From Thermoflexus sp. (GTDB lineage: Bacteria > Chloroflexota > Anaerolineae > Aggregatilineales > Aggregatilineaceae), in assembly GCA_020724465.1 (NCBI GenBank), contig DYGX01000001.1, positions 248,001 through 312,000 of the forward strand: a stretch of DNA of 64,000 bases, in the 5' to 3' direction. Both the position numbers and the translations under genes were made by a program. Of the stretch, positions 44,901-50,484 are shown piece by piece (positions within the stretch are counted from its first letter, which is position 1; every line of letters begins with the position of its first letter). The notes beneath the pieces are model-generated. The model was not told the DNA's origin and made no database searches. It worked only from the letters and a program-made list of their open reading frames with translations.

Positions 44901-44958
44901 CGATAAGCATCGAAAGGATAATGACAATCGCGCGAGCCAAGGGGATGATCTTGGACAT
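32989..44958 (-). CDS. Giant DUF11-repeat surface protein with LPATG signal and fused sortase
   Basis: The 3989-residue protein starts with a signal peptide (1-30) and has about 29 DUF11/CARDB-like beta-sandwich repeats (about 130-3720), each near 115-130 residues, with the recurring phrases GxxVTYTIxVxN and DPDPLVNTVTV. Then come LPATG (3738-3742), a membrane helix (about 3757-3775), SRRR, a second helix (about 3782-3804), an acidic/Pro linker and a sortase domain (about 3835-3989). The sortase has all three catalytic residues: His3903 (LAAHV), Cys3966 (TLVTCT) and Arg3979 (AQRLVVQ). The frame is open throughout. ATG 44958 was chosen because AGGAG lies ten bases before it and it gives the signal peptide at once. 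No other gene in the window has a sorting motif, so it may be its own substrate. Confidence 0.9.
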   Translation of the reverse strand: MSKIIPLARAIVIILSMLIGQLPALALAAPAAEPLSGAALIAAPDAEGGEGQIAAGLTPIGVAEIPLRQDRPQECKIKVLAAAVQDYPSEPDRSQPPSGTTNPTPFGAVPVTEAASGDVLKIWVVVMNWTDDPGCATNEAITVTGINLTVAGQTPLPEPGWDQISLPHTMPAPGAYWEGRYRYEVSAFSPSEIRIEVTVDARDSSDALVQDEDKTWKVTVSSPGFLLMSFEPSVSTAAPGDLVDFTIRVQNTRPGVVIDNLTVESEFSQFVSQCSGIEKWTVGGSPITELQSGQIAECTIRNVVIPPSTETGEFRLTGTLTAHSGGAEPASAEVESDPVQIHQASIKVTKTVQQIIRGTQIVSEPAQPGDTIHYLITVENTSLGGIAVDHLTIQDSLTGLIAVSPSLVLEAGQSRPFNTQWTVLPNSQDPLTNRVSVTARAVNTGRTVSADAAVSVDIADSALEMELAALDPVTGQPRLAANVGDTVRFRMTLSNVGDEPITSLDYSPLGGTLRSYGTLPSLSGITLAPGGVRTLTWDYTILDEDPDPLVNTVAVKGMVGGRQLTVQKQVVVDVTNPNIEIAVTVSEPAATTVLRGGEVVYNIVVTNKSANPICNVLVSQLRVDPDTGQETPIIPAVPMLWPGATPGRLEGTGTGNEAASASTTYLVTSTDKDPLHMVFKVTASSSCEGGGELLSDRTSRVLNISDVQVNAEIGAALGPDGVATVGEAIQFTYLVTNVGTIPLSNVSATVCYPSRLPAEPPNCNVPWTPTNLQGGALLQFETATGIFTQVMTQADADVGQFPVEVTLYATDNRGRDVTLKTTTTIVVTTPDFLLQVTGPTEVVNGDTHNFSFTLTNDTNVDLTDVRVFLADDPDHPVATVATLSGVPGSNTFTGNFDHTINAPPGATTFELVLRATATKGDGSVIATGSHVLTLIPMITVDKRGPDVATPGEDVEYQITIKNNSNSQTFTADLDGLHDDVLAAYGVPVRREDFAWPGPVGVLGPGQQATATLTLPQVKADVSPLVNTFTVVGKNDASQAVAGIGQHEMDVSCPVLIRFDVTETVTNPSDPLDPYVHILHETLRWQITLVNITQSTLQNVVVTESLNWGGPVPGLPSTIGPNEQVSLPAFERPITQDYYSPSTEDQDYMTSDVEVTFSEVAGSNACSGQGQAPLFSPIGVIKTADPSLALTGDTVTYTLTLINLAGPEDPINTYTVTLNDPLLSANPIPMFYNGEGQPAVTSGEMGPGEVVTGPALTYVVKDSDPDKLVNTATAQFPDPGAPDVTFYTTGKAEVTTVKPLQLVKTPSQWEGIPGTTIYYSYELTNATEYTIRDLTLSDDRIDQLIPGPYTDLPGAKLTLGGFESFTISSVPYDIPIDAPNPLVNTATATYTIDLPGGPRTLTEVVSIAVNIKPPDIVIEKRVRDAGTKEPLPDDLPLSTPGGDGIVEGTVGQQVEYCFTVSNNSPSSQSYVDNIRVEDVMLGEGALQMWFEAAVEIAYQRQGAGSRRLYGGESVDFCYPVAITLNRALGDPLTNKVTLRGETPSGGAMIPVYTDDSLTIDLLGTDLLITKSASQPLAYIGQEVTYTVRIENRNQTYLIDNIELLDSFLGVVDPAMVDWSANANGGIPGSLGPGGYATLVYPYTIQPHDPDPLINSASVTGVLADGQGTEVEDSTQSSLAITPSQLLVRKFASASRALPGASVHYTIAITNVGQVPVYDLHVTDTRKTDLPAPTATDLMPNRTAYVYYDLDMPRVEDLAANPELDPYINTVTVEGTIYDERGIPQPDPVVGQSTATVDIIQPNVSISKVPQVEAATPGSGVDYTITIRNTGGAGDTLTDLIFTDVTAGVMLDLDSVCPEGPCPFVYGPEPYAGDGAPNPLDGQPYDPAHGLRHREMLIGTITVDVPPAGAGSEFTNVAAIQASLGDTTVQDRSSATIDVRQEGIRVEKVASTSTATIGEDVTYTIRVENTGTVPFTRLTIADAAMPGGTLTVTGGFPDTDGDAATLDPGEVYEHVYVHRVTPTDSDPYTNRASVSAFTSAGAVVINSAQTTVDIQLAELRVEKYVCAQDNPEGNTPPDPCTPVVNVADENPDEVFYYLRIYNPSIVPIQNITVSDSLVPSSTFDTIAWPQSPRALAPNDGAPGGPDEVWFKYAYSVADEDLDPLWNMVTVTGETPTTPPQTAQDVARASLRLVTGDLQLTKSGPAQAQVGETVTYSLAVTHLNPAGEPITNIQITDPLSPSGTAPVCTIASLAPGATDASCTFDYTVSLADPSPLVNQAFARGSQASAPGGTVTDTATHTLEIVTPGLSVTKTPSVTVATFGQTVTFTYVVRNTGQGAIDNLSVVDSDPQITFNAPWPTRLASGQTVIRTATRTLTPLDPDPYTNTVTVQGRRGGVTVRAQASATVALSDAALAVSNVPNRQYVIDGDPVTFAYTARNLGSEPIESLSFDDGGLCSDLGAQLPSTTLAPRSSVTVYCTVTAALPGPLVSTVRATGIAGAVPVSDTATAQVQVTSGGLVVTKTADRFVAAPGDVINYTITLTNIGGETLAEIQVFDPIVLLNPPPPASLLPGARFTMSGSYLVGTDPAPDSVANTVSVTAVGVDTQNTYQDSASVAVAILENPDAILALTKQASVRTARLRARPGDEATYTFTVRNVSAAQTAQDITVIDSQVGGAPIQVPPLGPGEAYTFARTVPIPADYADTTFVNVAMVHTGSEAEQTLQDTASASVDVQLLGLTKTAEPQDAFYTGDEVTYTFTVESFTQATLQGVVLDDEGLTFIVPLPDDIGPDGATASGKLQIPPDYTDTVFENTAQLLLNGQWVDEASARVTVVPRTLAIEDVSITQMDRGRSLTLIQTGEPATLRFKLRNVSSATIAGLNLNVLLDVPEAAAPVCTTEAGGPVPSALAVGGESTIVCTFTLPVGREYYGSGLNRLVEIRATGNAGGVPFDVSVSQPMTLVDLKLEATLTLDPPSAPSGEWVTFELNLTNAGASPIGCDPGDGDPLPCTLTVTSDDPELQPLLDGWRDELRGQELQPGDSLTNPVTMAYQILPGDVSKTFTVTASGGYHDEELDQALLDAYITSVDASADLVVEELSLEVRIVGADPGGTEENPTVTYRIEITNTSNVPLSGLTARFSTDEAEPKTWTDIGLDRLDLEPGAKAYGAVTVDETHEDPYTLYAVASGVSPGGFDVEGETSARIIPGVPLDALRITIEEMVQERDGVRYDGSELRPFQTGHPITITIRVTNDGQETITDVLPDFINDLDPGGICWTSEPPISSLGAGQSATRHCVYTPPVGHHLYPRGGMVDDTIRFLVSGRLGGEEIAGFGDSRVVMMVDLALRVVLSAEPTQAMPGEMVSFTVMVVNEGATPIGCGPEAPAGDSCHLTLSSVNLDLGAALQEFTASLRDIVLNPDGVRTVDVSLPMPQPAQPNQVFALYGVTVRGGYYDPALDNAVQGTYTAWDTSDASIVYMVPRLTLEIQVVPNPPIFGQPVTYTVTARNTGPIPVTIQSGGYQIIPLATTHSLGSLPLMSGGARPGAQGTGGVLNFAPQTVPVGGAATAILSKQEDQTGPYLFRATINGMGLAQQVTAAAELLLTPFGVGTPTPTVDPATLDPTATEPQVTKEPSAPNAQAGGPVTWTIRVRNGSTGVMSGVVVTDTVPASMVIASAATDRGQARVEGTQVIVDVGTLNPGETATITLNTNLAPTVSAPATVTNTACAARQGGPQICAVGNVSVGPGVGSLPATGLRGPSGAAGWRLGALDGIGLGGLLLLALSAHVSRRRTLLAVVFVLLALGAIGGAVALVLTSDDDQTGPEETAVPATPGADYAVVPGVESPIPTPYILPTPAGVRTLYIPKLGETFRAPIPILEVPIVNRQWDVSGLGYFIGWLEGTTWLERDWGNTVLAAHVQLDARTPGPFWSLDTLVPGDEIIIREGDLERRFVVTSTRKVQPDDWTVTAPTEGPVLTLVTCTDWNNAYGMFAQRLVVQAVPAGT
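33061..33300 (-). other. Sortase catalytic region within the giant gene
   Basis: The three catalytic codons are at 33250-33252 (His), 33061-33063 (Cys) and 33022-33024 (Arg), the last lying just outside the span given. The His-to-Cys spacing of 62 residues and the TLVTC motif are normal for sortases. Confidence 0.88.
33733..33747 (-). other. LPATG sorting motif
   Basis: Five codons (CTG CCC GCG ACG GGT on the minus strand) encode Leu-Pro-Ala-Thr-Gly. It is followed by a membrane helix and Arg residues, the standard cell-wall sorting signal. Confidence 0.85.
33750..44560 (-). repeat. Array of about 29 DUF11/CARDB-like repeats
   Basis: The repeats were counted by their start patterns (a K-T or L-x-V opening, then PGDxVxYTIxVxN). 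Units are diverged at the residue level and more so at the DNA level, so the array is old and not a recent tandem expansion. Units 23-28 drift towards a CARDB-like form. Confidence 0.8.
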
Positions 44959-45059
44959 AATGATGCGCTCCTGTGCATGGTCACCTGGCGAGCAGGCGTC
45001 CACGAGATGAAAACTGGCGCAGCACGCATGCTGCCAGAACAGGAAGAATCGATGCCAAT

Positions 45060-45190
45060 AAATAAAAAACGCATAGACGCTAACTTAAGATTATCACACA
45101 ACCTTTGCTCACAAATATGAATTTATTCCCAAAAAACGCCTTAAGAACAGTTCTTGACAAAGCTCGTACAATTGTATGCCTCAAGCAGTT
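45060..45190. other. AT-rich segment over the end of a glycosyltransferase gene
   Basis: This stretch is far richer in A and T than its surroundings. It holds the leader of the giant gene, the perfect inverted repeat AAGAACAGTTCTT at 45143-45155 and the last dozen codons of the glycosyltransferase. A GATAAT box on the minus strand (45090-45095) could serve the giant gene but has no good -35. Confidence 0.6.
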
Positions 45191-46361
45191 GTGCCGCGGC
45201 ATAATTCCAGTTGTAACGCTCGGTGCCAAGCGCCTGCGCCCGGCGAGCCAGCTCCCCCCGAAATGCCCTGTCGCGCAGCCGGCTCAGCGCCTCGACCGCA
45301 GCGCCGGCCGTCGACTCCGTCATCACGACGCCGCAACCTTCCGCCCGGATGACTTCGGCGATCTCGCCCACCGGCGTGGTGAGCAGTGGGCGGCCCACCG
45401 CGATCGCAGAGAGCGCCAGATTAGGCATGAAATAGGCGCTGTTGGGGTTCTGCGCGTCGAGACCATAATACACCACATCCGCCGACGCCACGATCGTGAC
45501 CACGTCGTCCACCGGTACCCACCCCAGCGCCTTGATGCGCGGGCAGCGCGCCGCGTATGACGCAATCAGCTCCGCCTGTGGCCCGACCCCGCCGATCAGC
45601 ACCCACACGTCGGGCAGCGCCAGCGCCGCGTCCAGCAACGGCGTCAGCAGCCGGTCTGGATTGAGATAGCCGATATACACCGCCAGCAGCCCGTCCGGCG
45701 GCATCCCCAGCCCTTCGCGGATCAGCGCGCGAGAGCTGGACCCCAGGTCGGGCGGGGGCAGAACCTGTGCATTGGTCACAATCCACACCCGCCCACCCAG
45801 CGCGCGATAGCGCGCGGCCAGTCGCTCGCCGACCGCCAGCACCACGTCCACGCGCGGCGTCAGCCAGCCGTCCAGCACATCGAGCGCGCGGCTCAGAGCC
45901 CGCCCAACGGTCCCCTGCACCATGCCAGGGTAGTACTCGCGTGCGTCGTAGACAACGGGCGTGCCCGTCAGCCGGCGGTAGAGGTACGCGATGGGGAGCG
46001 TGTCGAGATCGCAGGCATGCACCACATCCGGCCGGATGCGCCGCAGCTCGTGCAGCGCCTGCCACCAGAAGCGCGGGATCTTCGCCAGCAGGGGCCGCCC
46101 GGTACGGTACCCGGCGGGGATGCGCAGCCGCACCACGCTCACCGGCAGCGGAGTTTCCACGCGCCGCCCCGGCCACGCGGCCAGCGCGTCCGCCAGCAAC
46201 GGCGGCGCGCTTTCGCGGGCGTGAACCGGATACAGCCGCAGCCGGTCCCACGCGACGATCGTCACCCGGTAGCCCGCGGCGGCCAGGGTGTGGGCCTGCT
46301 TTTGCAGGCGCGGGTCGGGCGCGTACCCGCTGGAGATCAACATCGCGGCGCGCGGCACCAT
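45141..46361 (-). CDS. GT4-type glycosyltransferase
   Basis: The 406-residue protein is a GT-B fold transferase. The N-terminal half has SSGYAPDPRLQKQAHTLA and RPDVVHACDLDTL; the C-terminal half has VYIGYLNPDRLLTPLL and a PNLALSAIAVGRPLLTTPVGEI nucleotide-sugar region. Family members retain the sugar configuration and act in the cytoplasm at the membrane. The last ten residues (NCTSFVKNCS) lie in AT-rich sequence and have two Cys, unlike the rest. It begins one base inside the stop of the next glycosyltransferase (TGATG), so the two are coupled. The sugar and acceptor are unknown. Confidence 0.88.
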   Translation of the reverse strand: MVPRAAMLISSGYAPDPRLQKQAHTLAAAGYRVTIVAWDRLRLYPVHARESAPPLLADALAAWPGRRVETPLPVSVVRLRIPAGYRTGRPLLAKIPRFWWQALHELRRIRPDVVHACDLDTLPIAYLYRRLTGTPVVYDAREYYPGMVQGTVGRALSRALDVLDGWLTPRVDVVLAVGERLAARYRALGGRVWIVTNAQVLPPPDLGSSSRALIREGLGMPPDGLLAVYIGYLNPDRLLTPLLDAALALPDVWVLIGGVGPQAELIASYAARCPRIKALGWVPVDDVVTIVASADVVYYGLDAQNPNSAYFMPNLALSAIAVGRPLLTTPVGEIAEVIRAEGCGVVMTESTAGAAVEALSRLRDRAFRGELARRAQALGTERYNWNYAAAQLLEAYNCTSFVKNCS

Positions 46362-47545
46362 CAGAATGCCTCAAGCAGCGGACGATAGCACGCGACCAGC
46401 CGCCCCGCCTGGCACGCCCAGGTCAACTCGCGCTGGGCGCGGCGCACGTTCTCCCGGTAGCGCGCCTGCTGGGCCGGATCGAGCACGTCGCGAAGGGCCG
46501 CCGCGATCGCCGCCGGATCCAGGGGGTCGCACACCGGCCCCAGCCCGTAACGGCGCACGATCTGCCGCAAATCGGGCGTGTCCGACGCCACCACCGGCAG
46601 CCCGGCGGCAATGGCCTCGTAGAGCTTGATCGGCGCCGCCGCGCGGGCGTTGATCGAGTCGGGCCGTTGCAGCACCAATGCCGCCCGTGCAGGCCGGACG
46701 GCAGCGGCGACCTCATCCGGAGAAACCGGCGGCAGAAACATCACACGCTCGCCGACGTGCAGCGAGTGCGCCAGCGCGTCTAGCCGGCCCTGATCCGGCC
46801 CCCAGCCCAAAAACGCCAGCGTGACCGGCTCCGGCAGCAGCGCCAGAGCGCGCACCATTTCGCTCAGTGCCCGGCCGCGCTCCGTGATCTCACCGATATG
46901 CACCACCGCGCAGCCCGATCCGTTCAGCCGGGGGTGACCGTCTGCCGCTGCGTCGGCGGGCGGATCGACCGCGTTGGCGATTACGGTGGGGCGCGGGATG
47001 CCGTACCAGCGCGCCAGCAGCCGTGCGTTCGGCTCCGAGAGCGTCAGCACCAGATCCGCCCGGCGCGCCAGCGCGCCCTCGATCCGCATGAAAACCAGCC
47101 GGGTCAGCGCGTGCCAGCGGTTGATCCAGGCCGAGGGATACGGCGACATGAACAGGTACAGCTCGTGCGCGTCATAGACCAGCCGGGCGCGCGGTCGCAC
47201 GCCCGTCCGCGCCGCCCACACCACCAGCAGCGCGGGCAGGTCGTGCGCGTGGTGGACGCGCGCCTGCACACTGCGCAGCACGCGGATGATCTGCGCCGCT
47301 TGCAGCGTGTGCCGCACCCAGCGCCAGGGGCGGCGCAGCCCGGCGCCATAGCGCCCGTACCGCACGCGCCAGAGGTCGTAGCCGTCGAGCCGCTCGCGAT
47401 CGGGCAGCGCCCCGCCATACCGCTGCGTGCCGATCACCAGCACGCGCCAGCCGGCCGCTGCCAGCGCCGCCGCCTCGCGCCGCACCCGCGAATCGTAGGC
47501 GACGTCGTTCAGCACAAGCATCACAATGTCGTAGACTCCTGACAT
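46361..47545 (-). CDS. GT4-type glycosyltransferase
   Basis: The 394-residue protein has the same GT-B architecture as its downstream neighbour: MLVLNDVAYDSRVRREAAAL at the start, HHAHDLPALLV in the acceptor half, and LPPVSPDEVAAAVRPARAAL and PIKLYEAIAAGLPVVASDTPD in the donor half (the E-x7-E-like region includes KLYEAIA). ATG 47545 opens the conserved strand; there is no clear ribosome-binding site before it, and a leaderless start or a GTG is possible. It is first in a two-gene unit and divergent from the flippase gene, so all three likely serve one surface glycan. Confidence 0.87.
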   Translation of the reverse strand: MSGVYDIVMLVLNDVAYDSRVRREAAALAAAGWRVLVIGTQRYGGALPDRERLDGYDLWRVRYGRYGAGLRRPWRWVRHTLQAAQIIRVLRSVQARVHHAHDLPALLVVWAARTGVRPRARLVYDAHELYLFMSPYPSAWINRWHALTRLVFMRIEGALARRADLVLTLSEPNARLLARWYGIPRPTVIANAVDPPADAAADGHPRLNGSGCAVVHIGEITERGRALSEMVRALALLPEPVTLAFLGWGPDQGRLDALAHSLHVGERVMFLPPVSPDEVAAAVRPARAALVLQRPDSINARAAAPIKLYEAIAAGLPVVASDTPDLRQIVRRYGLGPVCDPLDPAAIAAALRDVLDPAQQARYRENVRRAQRELTWACQAGRLVACYRPLLEAF

Positions 47546-47582
47546 GGGAGTGTTCCGATCAGCCCCACGCACGCGCCCGTCA

Positions 47583-47588
47583 TATAAT
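47583..47588 (+). promoter_or_regulatory. -10 box of the flippase gene
   Basis: A perfect TATAAT lies 80 bases before the flippase GTG, in the 122-bp gap between divergent genes. No good -35 is visible at the right distance. Confidence 0.4.
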
Positions 47589-47667
47589 AGTAGAGGTTCC
47601 GCGAACGCACTAGCCGGGTCAAGCCTGCTCCGGCAGTGACCGCGCCACGGAGAAACGGACGGCATCC

Positions 47668-49185
47668 GTGATCGATCCGCCGGTTGACGAGGCTCTACCA
47701 ACCCGGACCCAGGCGCTCGCCAGCAGCCTGTGGGCAGCTGGGGGCAGCCTCGCGCGTTATGTGCTGGCCGGGATCACAACCCTGATCCTCACGCGCCTGC
47801 TGGAACCGGCGGACTTCGGCCTGGTCGCCCTGACGGTCGCCGCGCAGGAACTGATCGCACACGTCGCGCCGGTGGGCTTTCACGACGCGCTGATCCAGCG
47901 CCCGCGCCTGGACCGCGCCGCCCGCGACAGCGCCTGGTGGAGCACGGCCCTGGTCGCGGGCACGCTGGCAGCCGCCGTGATCGTCCTCTCCGGTCCGCTG
48001 GCCCGCTGGTTCAATCAGCCGCGCCTGGCCGGGCTGCTGATCGCCGCGTCGCTGGCAGCGCTGGCGCGCGCGCTGAGCATGCCCGCTCGCGCCGTGCTTG
48101 CCCGCCGGCTGGACTTCCGCACGCCCACCGCGATTCGTGTGGTGGGGATGCTCCTCGGCGGCGCGGCGGCGATCGCGCTGGCGGCCCTCGGCGCGGGTCC
48201 GTGGAGCCTGATCGCGCAGGCCGCGATTCTCAATCTGACCGGCACACTGCTGATCTGGCGGGCGGCGGGCTGGCGGCCGGGCCGCTGGGATCGCTCAGCC
48301 TTGGGCGCGCTGTGGCGCTTCGCGCCCAGCGTCTCCGTCTTCACCGTGCTGGTCTACATCACGGCCAATGCGGACGACCAGATCATCGGCTACCGGCTGG
48401 GCACCGGGCCGCTTGGCTACTACGCGCTGGCCTACAGCCTGATGGCCTGGCCGGTGCGCGACGTGCTTGGTGGCGTGGCGGTGGTGTTCTACCCGGTACT
48501 GGCGCGCTTCCAGGCAGACCCCGCCCGCCTGCGTGGAGTCTTTCTGGAAGGGCTGCAGCTCACGACGCTGTTCGCCTTCCCCACCCTGGCCTTGATCGCG
48601 ATCGGCGCGCCGCGGTTTGTCCCGCTGCTGCTCGGCGAACGCTGGGTGCCGCTCGTCCTGACGCTGCAAATTCTGGCTATTGGCGGGTTGCGCGAAGCCA
48701 CGATGATGCTCAATGGGGTGGTCTACCGCGCCGTGGGCCGGCCGCACCTGCACCTCATACTGGCGCTCGCCAGCACACCCTGCTATCTGGCCGCGTTTGT
48801 GATGGGGCTGCGCTTTGGTATCGAGGGCGTCGCCCTGTTCTACGTGCTCGCCGGGGCACTGCTGCATCCGGTGTCATGGTGGCTGCTCAGCTGCACCATC
48901 GATCTGTCTCTGCGCGACTGGCTGGCGGCGATCGCGCCTGCTGCCGTTGGAGCCGCGTTCTCCAGCGCCATCGCCGCGCTCGTGCTTGGACCGGCGCGCG
49001 CAGCCCTGGCACTGCCGGATGCCGCAGCGCTGGTGCTGGGCGGGCTGGTCGCGGCGGGGGTCTATGCTGCGGCGCTGTGGGTCATGCGCCCGCCGGGGCT
49101 GCACCGTACGCTGGATGCAGTGCGGCATCTCGTCCAAAGGCGCACCTCTGCTTATGACTACGCGAAGAGCGCCCCCCTGCGCTGA
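47668..49185 (+). CDS. Oligosaccharide flippase (Wzx/MOP family)
   Basis: The 505-residue protein has about fourteen predicted membrane helices. The first 50 residues (ASSLWAAGGSLARYVLAGIT, then LTRLLEPADFGLVALTVA) are typical of the polysaccharide-transport branch of the MOP superfamily, which flips lipid-linked oligosaccharides across the membrane. The start is GTG 47668 with GGAGAAACGG upstream. It faces the two glycosyltransferases across a shared control region, and the L,D-transpeptidase gene follows after 118 bases. Confidence 0.88.
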   Translation: MIDPPVDEALPTRTQALASSLWAAGGSLARYVLAGITTLILTRLLEPADFGLVALTVAAQELIAHVAPVGFHDALIQRPRLDRAARDSAWWSTALVAGTLAAAVIVLSGPLARWFNQPRLAGLLIAASLAALARALSMPARAVLARRLDFRTPTAIRVVGMLLGGAAAIALAALGAGPWSLIAQAAILNLTGTLLIWRAAGWRPGRWDRSALGALWRFAPSVSVFTVLVYITANADDQIIGYRLGTGPLGYYALAYSLMAWPVRDVLGGVAVVFYPVLARFQADPARLRGVFLEGLQLTTLFAFPTLALIAIGAPRFVPLLLGERWVPLVLTLQILAIGGLREATMMLNGVVYRAVGRPHLHLILALASTPCYLAAFVMGLRFGIEGVALFYVLAGALLHPVSWWLLSCTIDLSLRDWLAAIAPAAVGAAFSSAIAALVLGPARAALALPDAAALVLGGLVAAGVYAAALWVMRPPGLHRTLDAVRHLVQRRTSAYDYAKSAPLR

Positions 49186-49210
49186 GCACCTCGCCCCTGC
49201 GCCGCCCGGA

Positions 49211-49239
49211 TTGTCACGCGGATCGAATACCTGTACACT
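49211..49239 (+). promoter_or_regulatory. Promoter of the L,D-transpeptidase gene
   Basis: TTGTCA and TACACT are separated by exactly 17 bases, 65 bases before the ATG at 49304. Confidence 0.6.
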
Positions 49240-49303
49240 GATAGACGGGATGGAGGAGCGTTGTCGACATTCGTTCGCCTCGGGCCTTCAAGGGGGATCA
49301 CAT

Positions 49304-50404
49304 ATGACAGCATGGGCCTCGTGCACCCGCCATCGCGTTCGCCTCGCCGCCCTTCTCATCCTCGCGCTGGCGCTGAGCCTGCTGGCTTCGCCACTACCCG
49401 CCGACGCGCAAGGTGGCGGGACGCATACCGTCCAGGCCGGCGAGAACCTCTACCGCATCGCGCTGCGCTACAATCTGTCGGTCGGCGCCCTGGCAGCCGC
49501 CAACGGCATTGCCGACCCGGCCCGTATTTATGCCGGTCAGGTTCTGATCATCCCGGACCCGTCCGGCGTCTACTACCCACCCGCCGAGCCGGTCAGCCCT
49601 GCGCCAGCCGAGCCGGCCTGGAGCGCGCCCACGACGCCTGCCGGCGGTGTCTACCACACGGTCCAGCGCGGCGAGAACCTGGCGAGCATCGCGCGAGCCT
49701 ACGGGCTGAACTGGACGGATCTCGTCGCCGCCAATGGCATTGTTAACGCCAACCGCATCTTTGCCGGGCAGCAGCTTCTCATCCCTGGCGCCACCGCCCC
49801 GATCTCGCCTGCGCCGGCTGCGGCTGCGCCTGCGCCGGCAGGCGCGCAGCGCACCCATATCGTCCGGCCGGGTGAGCACCTGTCGTCGATCGCGCGGCAG
49901 TACGGGCTGAGCTGGCCGACCGTGGCCCGCGCCAACAACATCACCGACCCGAACCGCATCTACACCGGGCAGACGCTCGTCATCCCGGCTGCCGATGATG
50001 GCGGCGGGAGTTTCTACGCCAGCCCCGTCGCGCCCCCGCCGACGATCACCACCGGCAAGCAGATCGTGGTCGATCTCAGCGACCAGATGACCTACGCCTA
50101 CGAGAACGGCACGCTCCTGCGCGCCACCCTCTCCTCTACCGGGCTGCCCGGAACACCGACCGTGCTCGGCGACTACAAGATCTACGTCAAGCACGTCTCC
50201 GCGCCGATGTCCGGGCCGGGCTACTACCTGCCCGACGTGCCGTACATCATGTATTTCTACAAGGGCTACGGGCTGCACGGCACCTACTGGCACAACAACT
50301 TCGGGCAGCCCATGTCGCGCGGGTGCGTTAACCTGCCCACACCGGAAGCCGAGTGGTATTTCAACTGGGCGGAGATCGGCACGCCGGTCCATGTCCAGTG
50401 GTGA
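49304..50404 (+). CDS. L,D-transpeptidase with three LysM domains
   Basis: The 366-residue protein has a signal peptide (1-36), three LysM domains (about 40-84, 117-161 and 185-228) joined by Pro/Ala linkers, and a C-terminal YkuD domain (250-366). The catalytic motif is complete: His325 (GLHGTYW) and Cys341 in MSRGCVNL. It should form 3-3 crosslinks in peptidoglycan, or attach proteins to it, outside the membrane. ATG 49304 is preceded by AGGGGGA. It has its own promoter and terminator. A family with three LysM repeats before YkuD is common in Chloroflexota-like genomes. Confidence 0.95.
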   Translation: MTAWASCTRHRVRLAALLILALALSLLASPLPADAQGGGTHTVQAGENLYRIALRYNLSVGALAAANGIADPARIYAGQVLIIPDPSGVYYPPAEPVSPAPAEPAWSAPTTPAGGVYHTVQRGENLASIARAYGLNWTDLVAANGIVNANRIFAGQQLLIPGATAPISPAPAAAAPAPAGAQRTHIVRPGEHLSSIARQYGLSWPTVARANNITDPNRIYTGQTLVIPAADDGGGSFYASPVAPPPTITTGKQIVVDLSDQMTYAYENGTLLRATLSSTGLPGTPTVLGDYKIYVKHVSAPMSGPGYYLPDVPYIMYFYKGYGLHGTYWHNNFGQPMSRGCVNLPTPEAEWYFNWAEIGTPVHVQW

Positions 50405-50437
50405 TGCGCGCTGCCAGCCGCTCTCCGTTGACACAAG

Positions 50438-50460
50438 AACTGCCGGTTGCCCGGCAGTTT
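50438..50460. terminator. Terminator after the L,D-transpeptidase
   Basis: A nine-base-pair stem AACTGCCGG/CCGGCAGTT with a TTGC loop, followed by T-CGTTTCG. It lies between convergent genes and could serve iorB on the other strand as well. Confidence 0.8.
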
Positions 50461-50484
50461 CGTTTCGCTCAGACTGTGGGCGAT

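Noticed and set aside
45143-45159. TTGACA on the plus strand at 45154-45159 as a promoter
   Set aside because: No -10 box at 16-18 bases, and it would transcribe antisense to the glycosyltransferase.
48815-49303. Longer start for the L,D-transpeptidase
   Set aside because: The upstream part overlaps the flippase gene in another frame. ATG 49304 has AGGGGGA before it and opens a signal peptide.
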